Source: Mesorhizobium sp. Root102
GTDB lineage: Bacteria; Pseudomonadota; Alphaproteobacteria; Rhizobiales; Rhizobiaceae
Direction of reading: 5' to 3'
Assembly: GCF_001425625.1 (NCBI RefSeq)
Contig: NZ_LMCP01000013.1
Location: 34,630 to 98,629 of the forward strand
Length of the DNA: 64,000 nt
Part shown: one piece after another, positions 44,400 to 53,660 of the stretch
Layout of the letters: every line of letters begins with the position of its first letter
Numbering within the stretch: position 1 is the stretch's first letter
Notes under the pieces: model-generated
Database searches by the model: none
What the model saw: the letters and a program-made list of their open reading frames with translations, nothing else
What the model was told of the DNA's origin: nothing
Program-made: the position numbers and the translations under genes

Positions 44400-44819
44400 A
44401 TGGCGGTCGGATTGGTCGAGCGGGCGGCGAGAGCGCTCGACCCCGACGACTGGGATCTCGAGATTGTCGAGGCGCATCATCGCCACAAGATCGACGCGCC
44501 ATCAGGGACTGCGTTGATACTGGGGCAAACCGCGGCCGGCGGGCGCGGCATCGATCTGGAGACGGTCGCAAGGCGTGCACGCGACGGCGTCATCGGCGCC
44601 CGGCCGGCCGGCGAGATCGGCTTTGCGGTGATGCGTGGCGGCAGCATCATCGGCGAGCACAGCGTCAGCTTCTGCGCCGAGGGCGAGACCGTGAGATTGT
44701 CGCATGCGGCCGGCGATCGCGTCATGTTCGCGCGTGGCGCCATCGCCGCCGCACTCTGGGTCGCGGGACGCCCGCCCGGCGAATATGACATGCGCGACGT
44801 GCTGGGTCTGAACACCTGA
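44400..44819 (+). pseudogene. Truncated dapB: C-terminal domain of 4-hydroxy-tetrahydrodipicolinate reductase
   Basis: 139 codons from ATG 44400. [22 protein letters not shown] is the DapB catalytic signature and [38 protein letters not shown] and YDMRDVLGL match its C-terminal substrate/tetramer domain. The N-terminal ~130 residues with the NAD(P)H-binding GxxGxxG motif are absent, so it cannot be a complete reductase. It begins straight after the helicase stop in the same frame; the coding frame itself is undamaged. Either a degraded remnant or a stand-alone domain of unknown use. Confidence 0.75.
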
Positions 44820-45022
44820 CAAGGCACGCGGCAAGCATCGTCATGGCATCGTGGCGGCCACCAGCCGCGCCTTACCGCTCCGTAAGGTCTGCGGTTATTT
44901 TCGGCTTCTCCTTGAAAGCTGGATGAAAGGTTGGTGCCATAACTGTTGGAAGGCGCCCCCATATTGTCGCGGAACGCGATGGGAGAGAGAGGGGCGCGGG
45001 AAACGAACAAAGGGAAGAGGCC

Positions 45023-46036
45023 ATGTCGTTCGCGCGAATACTGCTTGATTCAGCTGCCACAACCGCACTTGTCGCCACCATGGCCTTGTCGGCGCCGTCC
45101 GCACGCGCCGACGATAAAGTTTCCATCATGGTCGGCGGCTATGAAAAACAGATCTATCTGCCCGCCAAGCTGACCGAAGCGCTCGGCTACTTCAAGGACG
45201 AGGGTCTCGACGTCGAGTTGCTGAATGAACCGGCCGGCGTCGATGCCGAAAACGAGATGCTGGCCGGTGCCGTGCAGGGCGTTGTCGGTTTCTACGACCA
45301 CTGCATCGATCTGCAGGCGAAGGGCAAATTCGTCGAATCCATTGTCCAGTTCAGCCAGGCGCCGGGCGAGGTTGAGCTTGTTTCAACGAAACACCCCGAG
45401 ATCAAATCACCTTCGGACTTCAAGGGCATGAGCCTGGGCGTGACCGGTCTGGGCTCATCGACGAATTTTCTTACGGAGTATCTCGCCGTCAAGAACGGTT
45501 TGAAGCTCGGTGACTTCACCTCGGTTCCGGTCGGCGCCGGCACCACCTTCATCGCCGCCATGCAGCAGGACAAGATCCAGGCAGGCATGACGACCGAGCC
45601 GACGATCAGCCGACTGTTGAAGACCGGCGAAGCGTCGGTTCTCATCGACATGCGAACGATGGAAGGCACCAAGGCTGCTCTCGGCGGCACTTATCCGGCC
45701 GCATCCCTCTATATGCAGACCGATTGGGTCGAAGCGCACAAGGACATCGTGCAGAAGCTGGCCAACGCCTTCGTCAAGACGCAGAAATTCATCAACACGC
45801 ATAGCGGCGCCGAGATCGCCGACAAGATGCCGCAAGACTATTATGTCGGCGACAAGGAAGGCTACGTGAAGGCCCTTGACGCGGGCAAGGCAATGTTCAC
45901 CCCCGACGGGATCATGCCCGAAGGCGGCCCAGAGACCGTGCTGACGGTCCTTTCAGCCTTCAAGAAGGAACTGCAGGGCAAGCAGATCGACCTCTCCAAG
46001 ACTTACACCTCGGAATTCGTCAAGAACGCCAAGTAG
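45023..46036 (+). CDS. ABC transporter substrate-binding protein, NMT1/SsuA/TauA-like
   Basis: 337 residues. Sec signal peptide (hydrophobic core about 10-22, cleavage near ARADD), then a periplasmic-binding type II fold: AKLTEALGYFKDEGLDVELLN, a GAVQGVVGFYDHCIDLQ loop, SPSDFKGMSLGVTGLGSSTNFLTEYL and a GMTTEPTISRLL hinge region. The family binds alkanesulfonates, taurine, nitrate or thiamine precursors. The following ATPase and permease genes make a complete importer. Ligand unknown. Confidence 0.88.
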   Translation: MSFARILLDSAATTALVATMALSAPSARADDKVSIMVGGYEKQIYLPAKLTEALGYFKDEGLDVELLNEPAGVDAENEMLAGAVQGVVGFYDHCIDLQAKGKFVESIVQFSQAPGEVELVSTKHPEIKSPSDFKGMSLGVTGLGSSTNFLTEYLAVKNGLKLGDFTSVPVGAGTTFIAAMQQDKIQAGMTTEPTISRLLKTGEASVLIDMRTMEGTKAALGGTYPAASLYMQTDWVEAHKDIVQKLANAFVKTQKFINTHSGAEIADKMPQDYYVGDKEGYVKALDAGKAMFTPDGIMPEGGPETVLTVLSAFKKELQGKQIDLSKTYTSEFVKNAK

Positions 46037-46142
46037 CAGACCATGCCGGCGCGATGCGCGTCGCCGCGCCGGCAACCGTCGGTTTTTCACGTCCGGCGGC
46101 TCTAGCCGACGGCGGGCTTCCGCTCGAACCCGGAGTTCCATC

Positions 46143-46952
46143 ATGACCCATGAAAAGACCACACCAGCAATTGAACTGATCAATGTCAGCCGGCGGTTCC
46201 TCACACCCACCGGCAAATCACTGACGGCGCTGCGCGATTTCACCATGACCGTCGAGCGCGGCGAATTCGTCGCCGTTGTCGGTCCAACCGGTTGCGGAAA
46301 GTCCACCACCCTCAACCTCGTCACCGGGTTGGCCAGTCCAAGCGCCGGCGAGGTTCGTGTCATGGGCGCGCCCGTCAAGGGAATAGACCCGCGCATCGGG
46401 TTTGTTTTCCAAAGCGATGCCTTGTTTCCCTGGCGAAATGTGATCGAGAATGTGATGGCTGGCCCGCTCTTTCGCGGCAGGGCGAACTCGGATGCCACCG
46501 CCGCGGCGCGCGACTGGCTGGCGCGCGTCGGCCTGTCGCGTTTCGAGCAGCACTATCCTCATCAGCTTTCCGGCGGCATGCGCAAACGTGTGGCGCTGGC
46601 CCAGACCTTCATCAACGGCCCCGAGATCCTTTTGATGGACGAGCCGTTTTCGGCACTTGACGTACAGACGCGCGTGCTGATGCACGAGGAATTGCTGCGC
46701 CTGTGGTCTGAGGCAAAAGCTTCCGTGGTCTTCGTAACGCATGATCTCGAAGAGGCGATCGCGCTCGCCGACAAGGTCTATGTCCTGACCGCCGGACCGG
46801 CCACGGTAAAGTCGGTCTACACGATCGATCTGCCGCGGCCGCGCGTGGTCGCCGATATCCGCTACGAGCAGAGCTTCATCGATTACTCGCGCACGATCTG
46901 GGCTGATCTCAAGGAAGAGGTCGAGACCAGCTATGCACGTGCCGCGGCCTGA
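46143..46952 (+). CDS. ABC transporter ATP-binding protein, SsuB/TauB type
   Basis: 269 residues: Walker A GPTGCGKST near 47-55, Q-loop VFQSDALFPWRNV, signature LSGGMRKRVALAQ, Walker B ILLMDEPFSALD, and an H-loop in VVFVTHDLEEAI. Couples ATP hydrolysis to uptake with the permease 11 bases downstream. The PALFPW variant and short C-terminus match nitrate/sulfonate/taurine importers. Confidence 0.93.
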   Translation: MTHEKTTPAIELINVSRRFLTPTGKSLTALRDFTMTVERGEFVAVVGPTGCGKSTTLNLVTGLASPSAGEVRVMGAPVKGIDPRIGFVFQSDALFPWRNVIENVMAGPLFRGRANSDATAAARDWLARVGLSRFEQHYPHQLSGGMRKRVALAQTFINGPEILLMDEPFSALDVQTRVLMHEELLRLWSEAKASVVFVTHDLEEAIALADKVYVLTAGPATVKSVYTIDLPRPRVVADIRYEQSFIDYSRTIWADLKEEVETSYARAAA

Positions 46953-46963
46953 GGAGGAACGCC

Positions 46964-47842
46964 ATGACCGATGCTGCCATCGACATCAGCGCAGGAGCTT
47001 TCAGGCCAGGAACCTCCGACGCGGAAATAGAAGCGGCCGCCGCGAAAGCGGCGCGGCATCGGCGCCGCACCGTGATATTCTGGCGGGTCGCCATTCTCGT
47101 CGCCTTTCTGGGCATGTGGGAAATTGCCGCCCGCCAAGCCTGGATCGACCCGTTCTTCTATGCAATGCCGAGTACGATCGCGCAGCGGCTCTATGAATGG
47201 ACGACGGAAGGAACATCCGAGGGCCCCCTCTGGTATCATCTCTATGTCACCATGGAGGAGGCGGTCATCGGCTTCGTCACCGGCTCGGTTATCGGTATCA
47301 TCATCGGCGTCGCGCTCGGCCGCAACCGCATGGCCGCCGACATTTTCTCGATCTACATCAAGGTGATCAATTCCATTCCGCGCGTGGTCCTGGCGCCGAT
47401 CTTCATCATGATCCTCGGCCTTGGCCTCGCTTCGAAAGTGGCGCTTGCCTTCGTGATGGTTTTCTTCGTTGTCTTCCACAATGCCTTTCAGGGCGTGCGG
47501 GAAGCCGACAGGGCAATGATTGCGAACGCCCGCATCCTCGGCGCGTCCAACTGGCAGCTGACCCGTTCGGTGATTGTCCCTTCGGCGATGAGTTGGATCT
47601 TCGCCAGCCTGCATGTCAGCTTCGGCTTTGCCATCATCGGCGCGATCGTTGGCGAGTTTGTCGGCTCGCGCTACGGTATCGGCCTGCTGATCAACATCGC
47701 CAAGGGATCCTTCGACGCCGCCGGCATGTACGCCGCCATCGTCATCGTGATGGTGGTGGCGCTGGGTGCTGAATATTTGATGACCATGGTCGAGGATCGC
47801 CTGGCGAAATGGCGTCCCCAGCCCCTGCATGAGACGCAGTGA
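46964..47842 (+). CDS. ABC transporter permease, SsuC/TauC type
   Basis: 292 residues, about six membrane helices. The EAA motif that contacts the ATPase is AMIANARILGASNWQLTRSVIVPSA (given as its key part) before SYGFAIIGAIVGEFVGSRYGIGLLI. Belongs to the BPD_transp_1 family of sulfonate, taurine and nitrate permeases. Convergent with the sensor kinase gene across 14 bases. Confidence 0.92.
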   Translation: MTDAAIDISAGAFRPGTSDAEIEAAAAKAARHRRRTVIFWRVAILVAFLGMWEIAARQAWIDPFFYAMPSTIAQRLYEWTTEGTSEGPLWYHLYVTMEEAVIGFVTGSVIGIIIGVALGRNRMAADIFSIYIKVINSIPRVVLAPIFIMILGLGLASKVALAFVMVFFVVFHNAFQGVREADRAMIANARILGASNWQLTRSVIVPSAMSWIFASLHVSFGFAIIGAIVGEFVGSRYGIGLLINIAKGSFDAAGMYAAIVIVMVVALGAEYLMTMVEDRLAKWRPQPLHETQ

Positions 47843-47856
47843 GCGGCGACAGACCC

Positions 47857-49215
47857 TTAGCTGCTTGCCAGCGGCAGCCTTACCTCGACCACCAGACCGC
47901 CGGCCGCGCCATCCCCAAGGGTGACGCGGCCGCCGGCATTGTCGACGACCTCGCGCACAATGGCCAGGCCAAGCCCGCTGCCTTCCTCGGTCGACCGGGC
48001 AATGCGGTAGAAGCGTTCAAACACATGGTCTCGCTCATCCAACGGGATGCCGGGCCCATCGTCGGCGACCGTCAGCACGGCTTCGTCGTCGATGGCCGCC
48101 AATTTCACCGTGACGCTGGCGCCGGCCCGGGAGTAGCGCAGCGCGTTGTCGACGAGGTTGACGATCATCTCGCGCAACATGGTGCCATCGCCGATGACCG
48201 GCACCGGACCGGTCTCCTCGAGGCCGAGATCGATATTGCGGCCGATCGCTGTCGGCGCCTGCGTTTCCAGCACGTGGCGGGCGGCTTCGGTAAGGTCGAT
48301 GCGGTCGGCGCGCGGCCGCCGGCTGCCCGGCTCCGCCCGTGACAGGGTCAGGAGCTGTTCGGCCAACCGCGCCAGCCGGCCGGAGCTGGCCTGCAGCGCC
48401 ATCAGCGCTTCCTGGCGTGCGTCGGAGGCACTTTCGCGCAGCGCGTAGCTTGCCTGTGTCGACAGCAGCGCCAGAGGCGTCCGCAACTGGTGCGCCGCAT
48501 TGGCGATGAAGCGGCGTTGCGCCGCCATCTGCGCCCGCACGCGCTCCATATAGGCGTTCAGCGCATCGATCAGTGGACGGATTTCGCTTTGCGCCCCTGG
48601 CACTTCGACCGGATCCAACTCGCTGCGGCTTGGCGAGCGCACTGCGTCGCGCAACCGGATCAAGGGCGCTAGGCCGCGATGCAAGCCCAGCAGGACGAAC
48701 AGACCGGCAATCGCCACCAGCGCCAGTTGTTGGGCAAAGGCGCCAAACCAGAGACGCCGCACCATGGCGTCGTGTCCGGCAAGCGTGACGCCGATCGTAA
48801 CGGTGATCGGCGAATCGCCTCCGGCGCCGACCACCGTGTGGCTGAAGGTGAGCAACCGCAGCCGGTGGTCGCGATAGTTTGCTTCTGTGTCCTGGGACTT
48901 CGGTGCCTCCGGCAGATCCGGATAGCCGGTCAGCAGCCGCCCTCCGGCAGTCTTGACATGGTAGTAGACGCTGTCGTGATCGCCCGTGTCGAACATCTCG
49001 ATCGCCGCCGGCGGTATCGTGGCGTCGAGCACGCCGTCGGTCATGGCGACACGTTCCGCGATAGCGCGTGCCGAGCCCATCAGCATGCGATCGGTGACGA
49101 GGTCCGCGGTTGCCAGCGCGTTGCCGTGGCTGGTCCACAGATTGATGGTGGCGAGCCCGACGAGCGGCAGCACCACCCACGCGAGAAGCTGCAAGCGCAG
49201 ACTGTTAATCTTCAT
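47857..49215 (-). CDS. Sensor histidine kinase, TctE-like
   Basis: 452 residues from ATG 49215. One N-terminal helix (10-27), a periplasmic 2CSK_N/TctE-type sensor region (30-155), a second helix (158-177), HAMP-like linker, then HisKA with phospho-acceptor H242 (NAAHQLRTPL) and HATPase_c (NLVDNALRYS, ADDGPGIP, GSGLGLAIV). It overlaps its response regulator by 11 bases. Related TctDE systems respond to organic anions; the signal here is unknown. Position next to an ABC importer suggests, but does not prove, control of it. Confidence 0.9.
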   Translation of the reverse strand: MKINSLRLQLLAWVVLPLVGLATINLWTSHGNALATADLVTDRMLMGSARAIAERVAMTDGVLDATIPPAAIEMFDTGDHDSVYYHVKTAGGRLLTGYPDLPEAPKSQDTEANYRDHRLRLLTFSHTVVGAGGDSPITVTIGVTLAGHDAMVRRLWFGAFAQQLALVAIAGLFVLLGLHRGLAPLIRLRDAVRSPSRSELDPVEVPGAQSEIRPLIDALNAYMERVRAQMAAQRRFIANAAHQLRTPLALLSTQASYALRESASDARQEALMALQASSGRLARLAEQLLTLSRAEPGSRRPRADRIDLTEAARHVLETQAPTAIGRNIDLGLEETGPVPVIGDGTMLREMIVNLVDNALRYSRAGASVTVKLAAIDDEAVLTVADDGPGIPLDERDHVFERFYRIARSTEEGSGLGLAIVREVVDNAGGRVTLGDGAAGGLVVEVRLPLASS

Positions 49216-49873
49216 GGCGCAGGAGATAGCCGAGGCCGCGTAGCGTGACGATACGGACCCGCGCCCCTTCCAGCTTCTTGCGCACACGGTGCACATAGAT
49301 CTCGATGGCGCTGGGGTCGGCGTCGGTCTCGAAATCATAGATCGCGGCCGATAATGCCGCCTTGCTCACCGTGCGCCCGGCCTTGACCATCAGTTGTTCC
49401 AGCACCGCATGCTCGCGCGGTGTCAGCGCCAGAGTCTCACCGGCGAGCAAAAACAGCCGCGTGTTTGTGTCGAAGGCGAGATCACCGCAGGCAACGACCG
49501 GCGCGGTGCGGTCATTGGCACGGCGCAATTGCGCGCGAATGCGCGCTTCGAGTTCCTCGATCTGGAAGGGCTTCGCCAGATAGTCGTCGGCGCCTTCGTT
49601 GAGGCCCTTGACCCGGCCGTCGAGGCTGGCATTGGCGGTCAGCACGATGACCGGCACCCGGTTGCCGCGCGACCGCAACATGCGCAGCACCTCCATTCCG
49701 CTCATGCGCGGCAAGGCCAGGTCAAGGATGACAAGTGCGTGGTCACCGGCGGCCAGCGCGTGCTCGACATCCTCGCCGTCATGGACGACGTCGACGACAT
49801 AGTTCGCCTGCCGCAAGGTCTTGCCCAGCCAGTCGGCCAATTCGCGATTGTCTTCGACGAGCAGCAGCCGCAT
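49205..49873 (-). CDS. OmpR-family response regulator, TctD-like
   Basis: 222 residues. Receiver domain with acidic pocket (E7/D8), phospho-acceptor D51 (VILDLALPR) and K101 (LAKPF); then a winged-helix DNA-binding domain from about residue 125 with the LTPREHAVLEQLM and VHRVRKKLEG recognition segment. The ATG at 49873 gives the normal MRLLLVEDN start; a longer in-frame start at 50191 has no homologous extension. Translated with the kinase. Confidence 0.95.
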   Translation of the reverse strand: MRLLLVEDNRELADWLGKTLRQANYVVDVVHDGEDVEHALAAGDHALVILDLALPRMSGMEVLRMLRSRGNRVPVIVLTANASLDGRVKGLNEGADDYLAKPFQIEELEARIRAQLRRANDRTAPVVACGDLAFDTNTRLFLLAGETLALTPREHAVLEQLMVKAGRTVSKAALSAAIYDFETDADPSAIEIYVHRVRKKLEGARVRIVTLRGLGYLLRHED

Positions 49874-50341
49874 CTCTATCGCTGTCCTGGGAGGCTGCCA
49901 TCTCGCATCTCGGAGTATGCGGCTAGCAGCGTACAAATGCATACTCAGGGAACAACCGATAATATCGATCCAGCCGCAAGGCAAATAGCAGACTAGCCTG
50001 CTGCCGCCGCCTTTGATCAGCCTGAATTCACTCACCTTCGATAAAACCGAACCGTTCGGTTCGATTATGATGACGGACCGTCCATGTTTGGTGAACGTCG
50101 GCTCAATGAATGGCGGCGTCATGCACGGGGTAATTTCCCATAACCATCTGATTTTGATGTATAAAATTCTGACCGCGAGGCCCTGTGTCAATTTTCAAGG
50201 CCTGGATTCCAGCTGCGGAGGAACATCTTCGTGATTGGAATCAACGGAAGGGCAAACCCACCTCGGGGTGGTCAGAGCGACGCGAAATTCCTCCCAAGGG
50301 CACGCCACTACACGGACAGAATAAACACTGGAGTAAATAAA
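49874..50341. other. Intergenic region upstream of response regulator and DUF680 cluster
   Basis: 468 bases between divergent genes. Contains the 50048-50063 palindrome and an AT-rich patch at about 50130-50165 (TTTTGATGTATAAAATT) that may hold a promoter for the DUF680 genes. A 73-codon frame at 50013-50234 lacks coding character. Confidence 0.45.
50048..50063. promoter_or_regulatory. Candidate operator palindrome
   Basis: CGAACCG-TT-CGGTTCG, a 7-2-7 inverted repeat, exact in both arms and preceded by AAAAC. It sits about 175 bases upstream of the response-regulator start and 280 upstream of the first DUF680 gene. Typical of a dimer binding site; the binder is unknown. Confidence 0.45.
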
Positions 50342-50548
50342 ATGACCAAGATCGCACTTACCGCCGCCGCCATCCTCGTTGCCACGGGCACTGCTTTTGC
50401 TGGCAGCGACCACTATGGCTCGGCCAACGCCAATCAGCCTGCCGTCGCCATTGACCACTCGTTCACGGGCTCGGTCCAGAAGTCGAACTCGACCGTCGAG
50501 AAGCCGGTCACGCAGGGTTCCGACCGCAACCTGTTCGGCAACCGCTAA
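50342..50548 (+). CDS. DUF680 domain protein, copy 1
   Basis: 68 residues: a Sec signal peptide ending near TAFA, then a short mature region with GSDHYGSANANQPA and an FTGSVQKS motif. These features define DUF680, a family of small secreted proteins abundant in Mesorhizobium. Two more copies follow at 50605 and 51078 on the same strand, an apparent tandem array. Function unknown. Confidence 0.78.
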   Translation: MTKIALTAAAILVATGTAFAGSDHYGSANANQPAVAIDHSFTGSVQKSNSTVEKPVTQGSDRNLFGNR

Positions 50549-50604
50549 TCGCCTTCTCCGACCCAGTCTCAGTCATTCCAATCCCAAAATCAGGAGTACT
50601 TAAA

Positions 50605-50847
50605 ATGACCAAGATCGCACTCACCGCTGCCGCCCTGCTTGTTGCCACGGCCAGCGCCTTTGCCCATGGCAGCGACAATTACGGCTCTTACAATGCCAAC
50701 CAGCCGGTCGCTAACCAGTCTTCGAGCCAGTCGATTTTCAGCATCGACAACTCGCACACCGGCTCGATCGCGAAGTCCTTGAAGGCACAGGGTGACGCCA
50801 ATGCCAACGTACCGGCTCCGTCGGGCCAGGGCATCTGGGGCCACTGA
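50605..50847 (+). CDS. DUF680 domain protein, copy 2
   Basis: 80 residues. The first ~20 residues (MTKIALTAAALLVATASAFA) are almost identical to copy 1. The mature part has GSDNYGSYNANQP, a serine-rich insert, the HTGSIAKS motif and an added C-terminal QGIWGH that is shared with copy 3 but absent from copy 1. The start lies 56 bases after copy 1, following AGGAG. A strong terminator follows, so copies 1 and 2 may be one transcript. Confidence 0.78.
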   Translation: MTKIALTAAALLVATASAFAHGSDNYGSYNANQPVANQSSSQSIFSIDNSHTGSIAKSLKAQGDANANVPAPSGQGIWGH

Positions 50848-50875
50848 ACAACGCAGGCCTTGATTCCTTGACTAC

Positions 50876-50912
50876 AAAGAGCGGTGGGCTTGGCCCGCCG
50901 CTCTTGTTTTTT
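50876..50912 (+). terminator. Rho-independent terminator after DUF680 copy 2
   Basis: AAGAGCGG(T)GGGC pairs with GCCC(G)CCGCTCTT around TTG, followed by GTTTTTT. Strong stem and U-tract. Confidence 0.85.
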
Positions 50913-51077
50913 GCGCATGACGATGCCGATGCCCAGTCGGCGACCGACCGCCGAATTCCACCGATGATCCACAAAGTATCGCGCTTCCGGGAATAAAACC
51001 GGACGGCATCTGGTCTTGTCGTGAGCGGAACCGTCCTCCCAAGACGCCGCCTAACGAAAGAACCAGGAGACTTGAAA

Positions 51078-51317
51078 ATGCACAAGATCGCTCTCACCGT
51101 CACCGCCATCATCGTTGCCGCGAGCAGCGCCTTTGCCGGCAGCGACCACTACGGCTCCAACAATGCCGGCCAGCCGGTTGTTCCGGTTGCCGGCGTCGAT
51201 CATGCCGTCACCGGGGCGGTCAAGAACACGGATATGGCTGAGCACAAGGCTGCCGGTACCAGGACGAAGGTCACCACCGATTGGCCGGAACCCGGCCAGG
51301 GCATCTGGGGCAACTGA
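51078..51317 (+). CDS. DUF680 domain protein, copy 3
   Basis: 79 residues with signal peptide (MHKIALTVTAIIVAASSAFA), GSDHYGSNNAGQP, an HAVTGAVKN motif and a QGIWGN end like copy 2. It has AGGAG at 51064 and its own promoter region, since a terminator precedes it. A GC-rich hairpin (GGCGCGGC/GCCGCGCC, 51325-51351) lies downstream without a clear U-tract. Confidence 0.78.
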   Translation: MHKIALTVTAIIVAASSAFAGSDHYGSNNAGQPVVPVAGVDHAVTGAVKNTDMAEHKAAGTRTKVTTDWPEPGQGIWGN

Positions 51318-51362
51318 TATCTTAGGCGCGGCGGGTTTGACCTGCCGCGCCCGCTCGACACT

Positions 51363-51872
51363 CTAGCCCAGATCCTTCGGCCGCAGACAATGTGTCAGCT
51401 GGGCAGAGGACAGGCCGGACCAGTCGCCTTCGAAGACAACGCGCGCAAGGGCGGCAGTCGGGAATTTTTCATCGAGCCGCTTGCGCGCTTTGGCCTCCGA
51501 CCCTGGTCCGGCAAGCTGCTTGGCCAAATCCTCCAGGCCCGGATTGTGGCCGATCACGACCAGGCATCGGCGCGACCCGTCTGTTTTACGAATCTGGCTC
51601 AGAATATCCGCGGCTGAAGCATCATAGAGCGCCTCAACGAACGTGATCTCGGGAAGTACGGGCAGCTCAGCCGCCACCAGCCGCCAGGTGTCGCGGGTGC
51701 GCAGCGTCGGCGACACCAGCGCCAGTTCCGGCAGCCAGTCACGCGCCGTAAGTTCGCGACCCATCAAGCGCGCTGCCTTCACTCCGCGTTCGGCCAGGGG
51801 TCGGTCGAAATCATCGAGACCAGGGTCGTCCCAGCTCGATTTGGCGTGGCGAAGGAGGAGTAGCTGCTTCAT
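51363..51872 (-). CDS. SixA-type histidine phosphatase
   Basis: 169 residues from ATG 51872. The catalytic RHAK motif at 8-11 (LLLLRHAKSSW) and the second histidine in VVIGHNPGLEDLA define the phosphohistidine-phosphatase branch. SixA-like enzymes remove phosphate from HPt domains or other phosphohistidine. It lies 13 bases downstream of purN on the same strand and is probably read through from purMN. Confidence 0.87.
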   Translation of the reverse strand: MKQLLLLRHAKSSWDDPGLDDFDRPLAERGVKAARLMGRELTARDWLPELALVSPTLRTRDTWRLVAAELPVLPEITFVEALYDASAADILSQIRKTDGSRRCLVVIGHNPGLEDLAKQLAGPGSEAKARKRLDEKFPTAALARVVFEGDWSGLSSAQLTHCLRPKDLG

Positions 51873-51885
51873 CGCCGCTCCCGGC

Positions 51886-52599
51886 TTACGGCGTAATGCG
51901 CGCCAGATGCTCGAGGTCGGCTTCCTCACGCCGCGGGTCGGGGGCCATCACCACCGATGTGCCGTTATCGGCATCGTCGGCAAAGTGGGCGAGCACTGTG
52001 CGGCCGGCCTCCATGCGCGCCTTGCCTTCGGCGACCAGCCCCAGCGCCAGCGGATAGAGCCGGTGTTCGGTCTTCAGCACGCGGGCAGCCAATGTATCCA
52101 CAGTGTCGCCGACCATCACCGGCACGGCCGCCTGGGCGATGATCGGACCGTCATCCATCTCGGAAGTGACGAAATGCACCGTACAGCCATGGATGCGCAT
52201 GCCGGCGGCCAGTGCGCGCGCATGGGTGTCGAGCCCCTTGAAAGCCGGCAGCAGGGCAGGGTGAATGTTGATCATGCGGCCCTGCCATTTCTGGACGAAG
52301 CCGGGGGTAAGGATGCGCATGTAGCCGGCCAGCGCCACGATTTCGGCATTGAATGCCGCGAGCGCTGCGTCGATGGCGGCGTCATGTGCCTGCTTGCTGC
52401 CATGGTCGGCACGGGAGATGACCTGTGTGGCGATGCCGCGCGCCCTGGCGATGCCGAGGCCGGCGGCGTCGGCCTTGTCGGAAATGACGCCGACGATCTC
52501 GGCCGGGAAGGCCGGGTCACTGGCCGCGGCGATCAGCGCGGTCATGTTGGAGCCGCGCCCGGAGATCAGGACAACGGTGCGTTTCCTCTGCGCGCTCAT
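51886..52599 (-). CDS. purN: Phosphoribosylglycinamide formyltransferase
   Basis: 237 residues. [14 protein letters not shown] at the N-terminus, [13 protein letters not shown] with catalytic N and H, and [15 protein letters not shown] with the catalytic aspartate are the PurN signature. It formylates GAR with 10-formyl-THF in purine synthesis. It overlaps purM by four bases (ATGA). A C-terminal extension of about 25 residues ([17 protein letters not shown]) is longer than in E. coli. Confidence 0.95.
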   Translation of the reverse strand: MSAQRKRTVVLISGRGSNMTALIAAASDPAFPAEIVGVISDKADAAGLGIARARGIATQVISRADHGSKQAHDAAIDAALAAFNAEIVALAGYMRILTPGFVQKWQGRMINIHPALLPAFKGLDTHARALAAGMRIHGCTVHFVTSEMDDGPIIAQAAVPVMVGDTVDTLAARVLKTEHRLYPLALGLVAEGKARMEAGRTVLAHFADDADNGTSVVMAPDPRREEADLEHLARITP

Positions 52600-53660
52600 A
52601 GGCCGATCGAGCCCCGATAGATGACGCCGGCATCGCGGCGCGGCACGATGCGGCCGATCGGCGTCACCGTCTCGCCGGCCTCCTGCAGCACGGCCGCGAC
52701 CTGCGCTGCCTGGCCGGATGCGACCGCCAGGATCATGCCGATGCCGCAATTGAAGGTGCGCATCATTTCTTCCGGCGCCACGCCACCGGTCTTGGCCAGC
52801 CACGAGAACACGCGAGGGACGTCGATCGCCTCGAGGTCAAGCTCGGCCGAAAAATCCTTGGGCAGCACGCGCGGAATGTTTTCCGGGAAGCCGCCGCCGG
52901 TGATGTGGGCGAGCGCCTTGATGCCATGCGTGTTGCGGATCGCCTTGAGGATCGACTTGACGTAGATGCGGGTCGGCTCGAGCAGCGCCTCGGCGAGCGT
53001 CGCCTCGTCGTTGAACGGCGCCGAATCGCCCCAAGCCAGGCCGCTGACGGCGACGATGCGGCGCACCAGCGAAAATCCGTTCGAATGCAGACCCGAGGAG
53101 GCGAGCCCAAGCAGCACGTCGCCCTCGACGATGTCGTCGGTGGGCAACAGTTGCCCGCGTTCGGCCGCGCCCACCGCAAAGCCGGCGAGGTCGTAGTCGT
53201 TGCCATGATACATGCCGGGCATTTCCGCCGTCTCGCCACCGATCAGCGCGCAGCCGGCCAGGCGGCAGCCCTCGGCAATGCCGCCGACGATCGCGGCGCC
53301 CTGGTCGGGATCGAGCTTGCCGGTGGCGAAATAGTCGAGGAAGAACAGCGGTTCCGCACCTTGCACGACGATGTCGTTGACGCACATAGCGACGAGATCG
53401 ATGCCGATCGTATCGTGCTTGCCGGCATCGATCGCGATCTTGAGCTTGGTGCCGACGCCGTCATTGGCGGCCACCAGCACCGGATCGGTGAAGCCGGCGG
53501 CCTTGAGGTCGAACAGGCCGCCAAACCCGCCGATTTCGCCATCGGCGCCCGGCCGGCGCGTCGCGCGCACCAGCGGCTTGATCTTCTCAACCATGAGATT
53601 GCCGGCATCGATATCGACGCCAGCTTCGGCATAGGTGAGCCCGTTCTTGCGCTTGCTCAT
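52596..53660 (-). CDS. purM: Phosphoribosylformylglycinamidine cyclo-ligase
   Basis: 354 residues, AIR synthetase. Key parts: [23 protein letters not shown] (nucleotide/substrate loop), [29 protein letters not shown] and [13 protein letters not shown]. It forms AIR from FGAM with ATP. The start at 53660 sits inside a 17-base duplication that also yields a short upstream frame ending on this ATG (53657-53677). Translated with purN. Confidence 0.96.
   Translation of the reverse strand: MSKRKNGLTYAEAGVDIDAGNLMVEKIKPLVRATRRPGADGEIGGFGGLFDLKAAGFTDPVLVAANDGVGTKLKIAIDAGKHDTIGIDLVAMCVNDIVVQGAEPLFFLDYFATGKLDPDQGAAIVGGIAEGCRLAGCALIGGETAEMPGMYHGNDYDLAGFAVGAAERGQLLPTDDIVEGDVLLGLASSGLHSNGFSLVRRIVAVSGLAWGDSAPFNDEATLAEALLEPTRIYVKSILKAIRNTHGIKALAHITGGGFPENIPRVLPKDFSAELDLEAIDVPRVFSWLAKTGGVAPEEMMRTFNCGIGMILAVASGQAAQVAAVLQEAGETVTPIGRIVPRRDAGVIYRGSIGL

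Noticed and set aside
47843..49873. Calling the two-component system the regulator of the ABC importer
   Set aside because: The genes are convergent and no shared site was seen; kept as a suggestion only.
49205..50191. Long start for the response regulator
   Set aside because: The MRLLLVEDN start at 49873 is standard; the extension is non-homologous.
50013..50234. 73-codon frame upstream of the DUF680 cluster
   Set aside because: Mixed composition and no support; contains the palindrome that looks regulatory.
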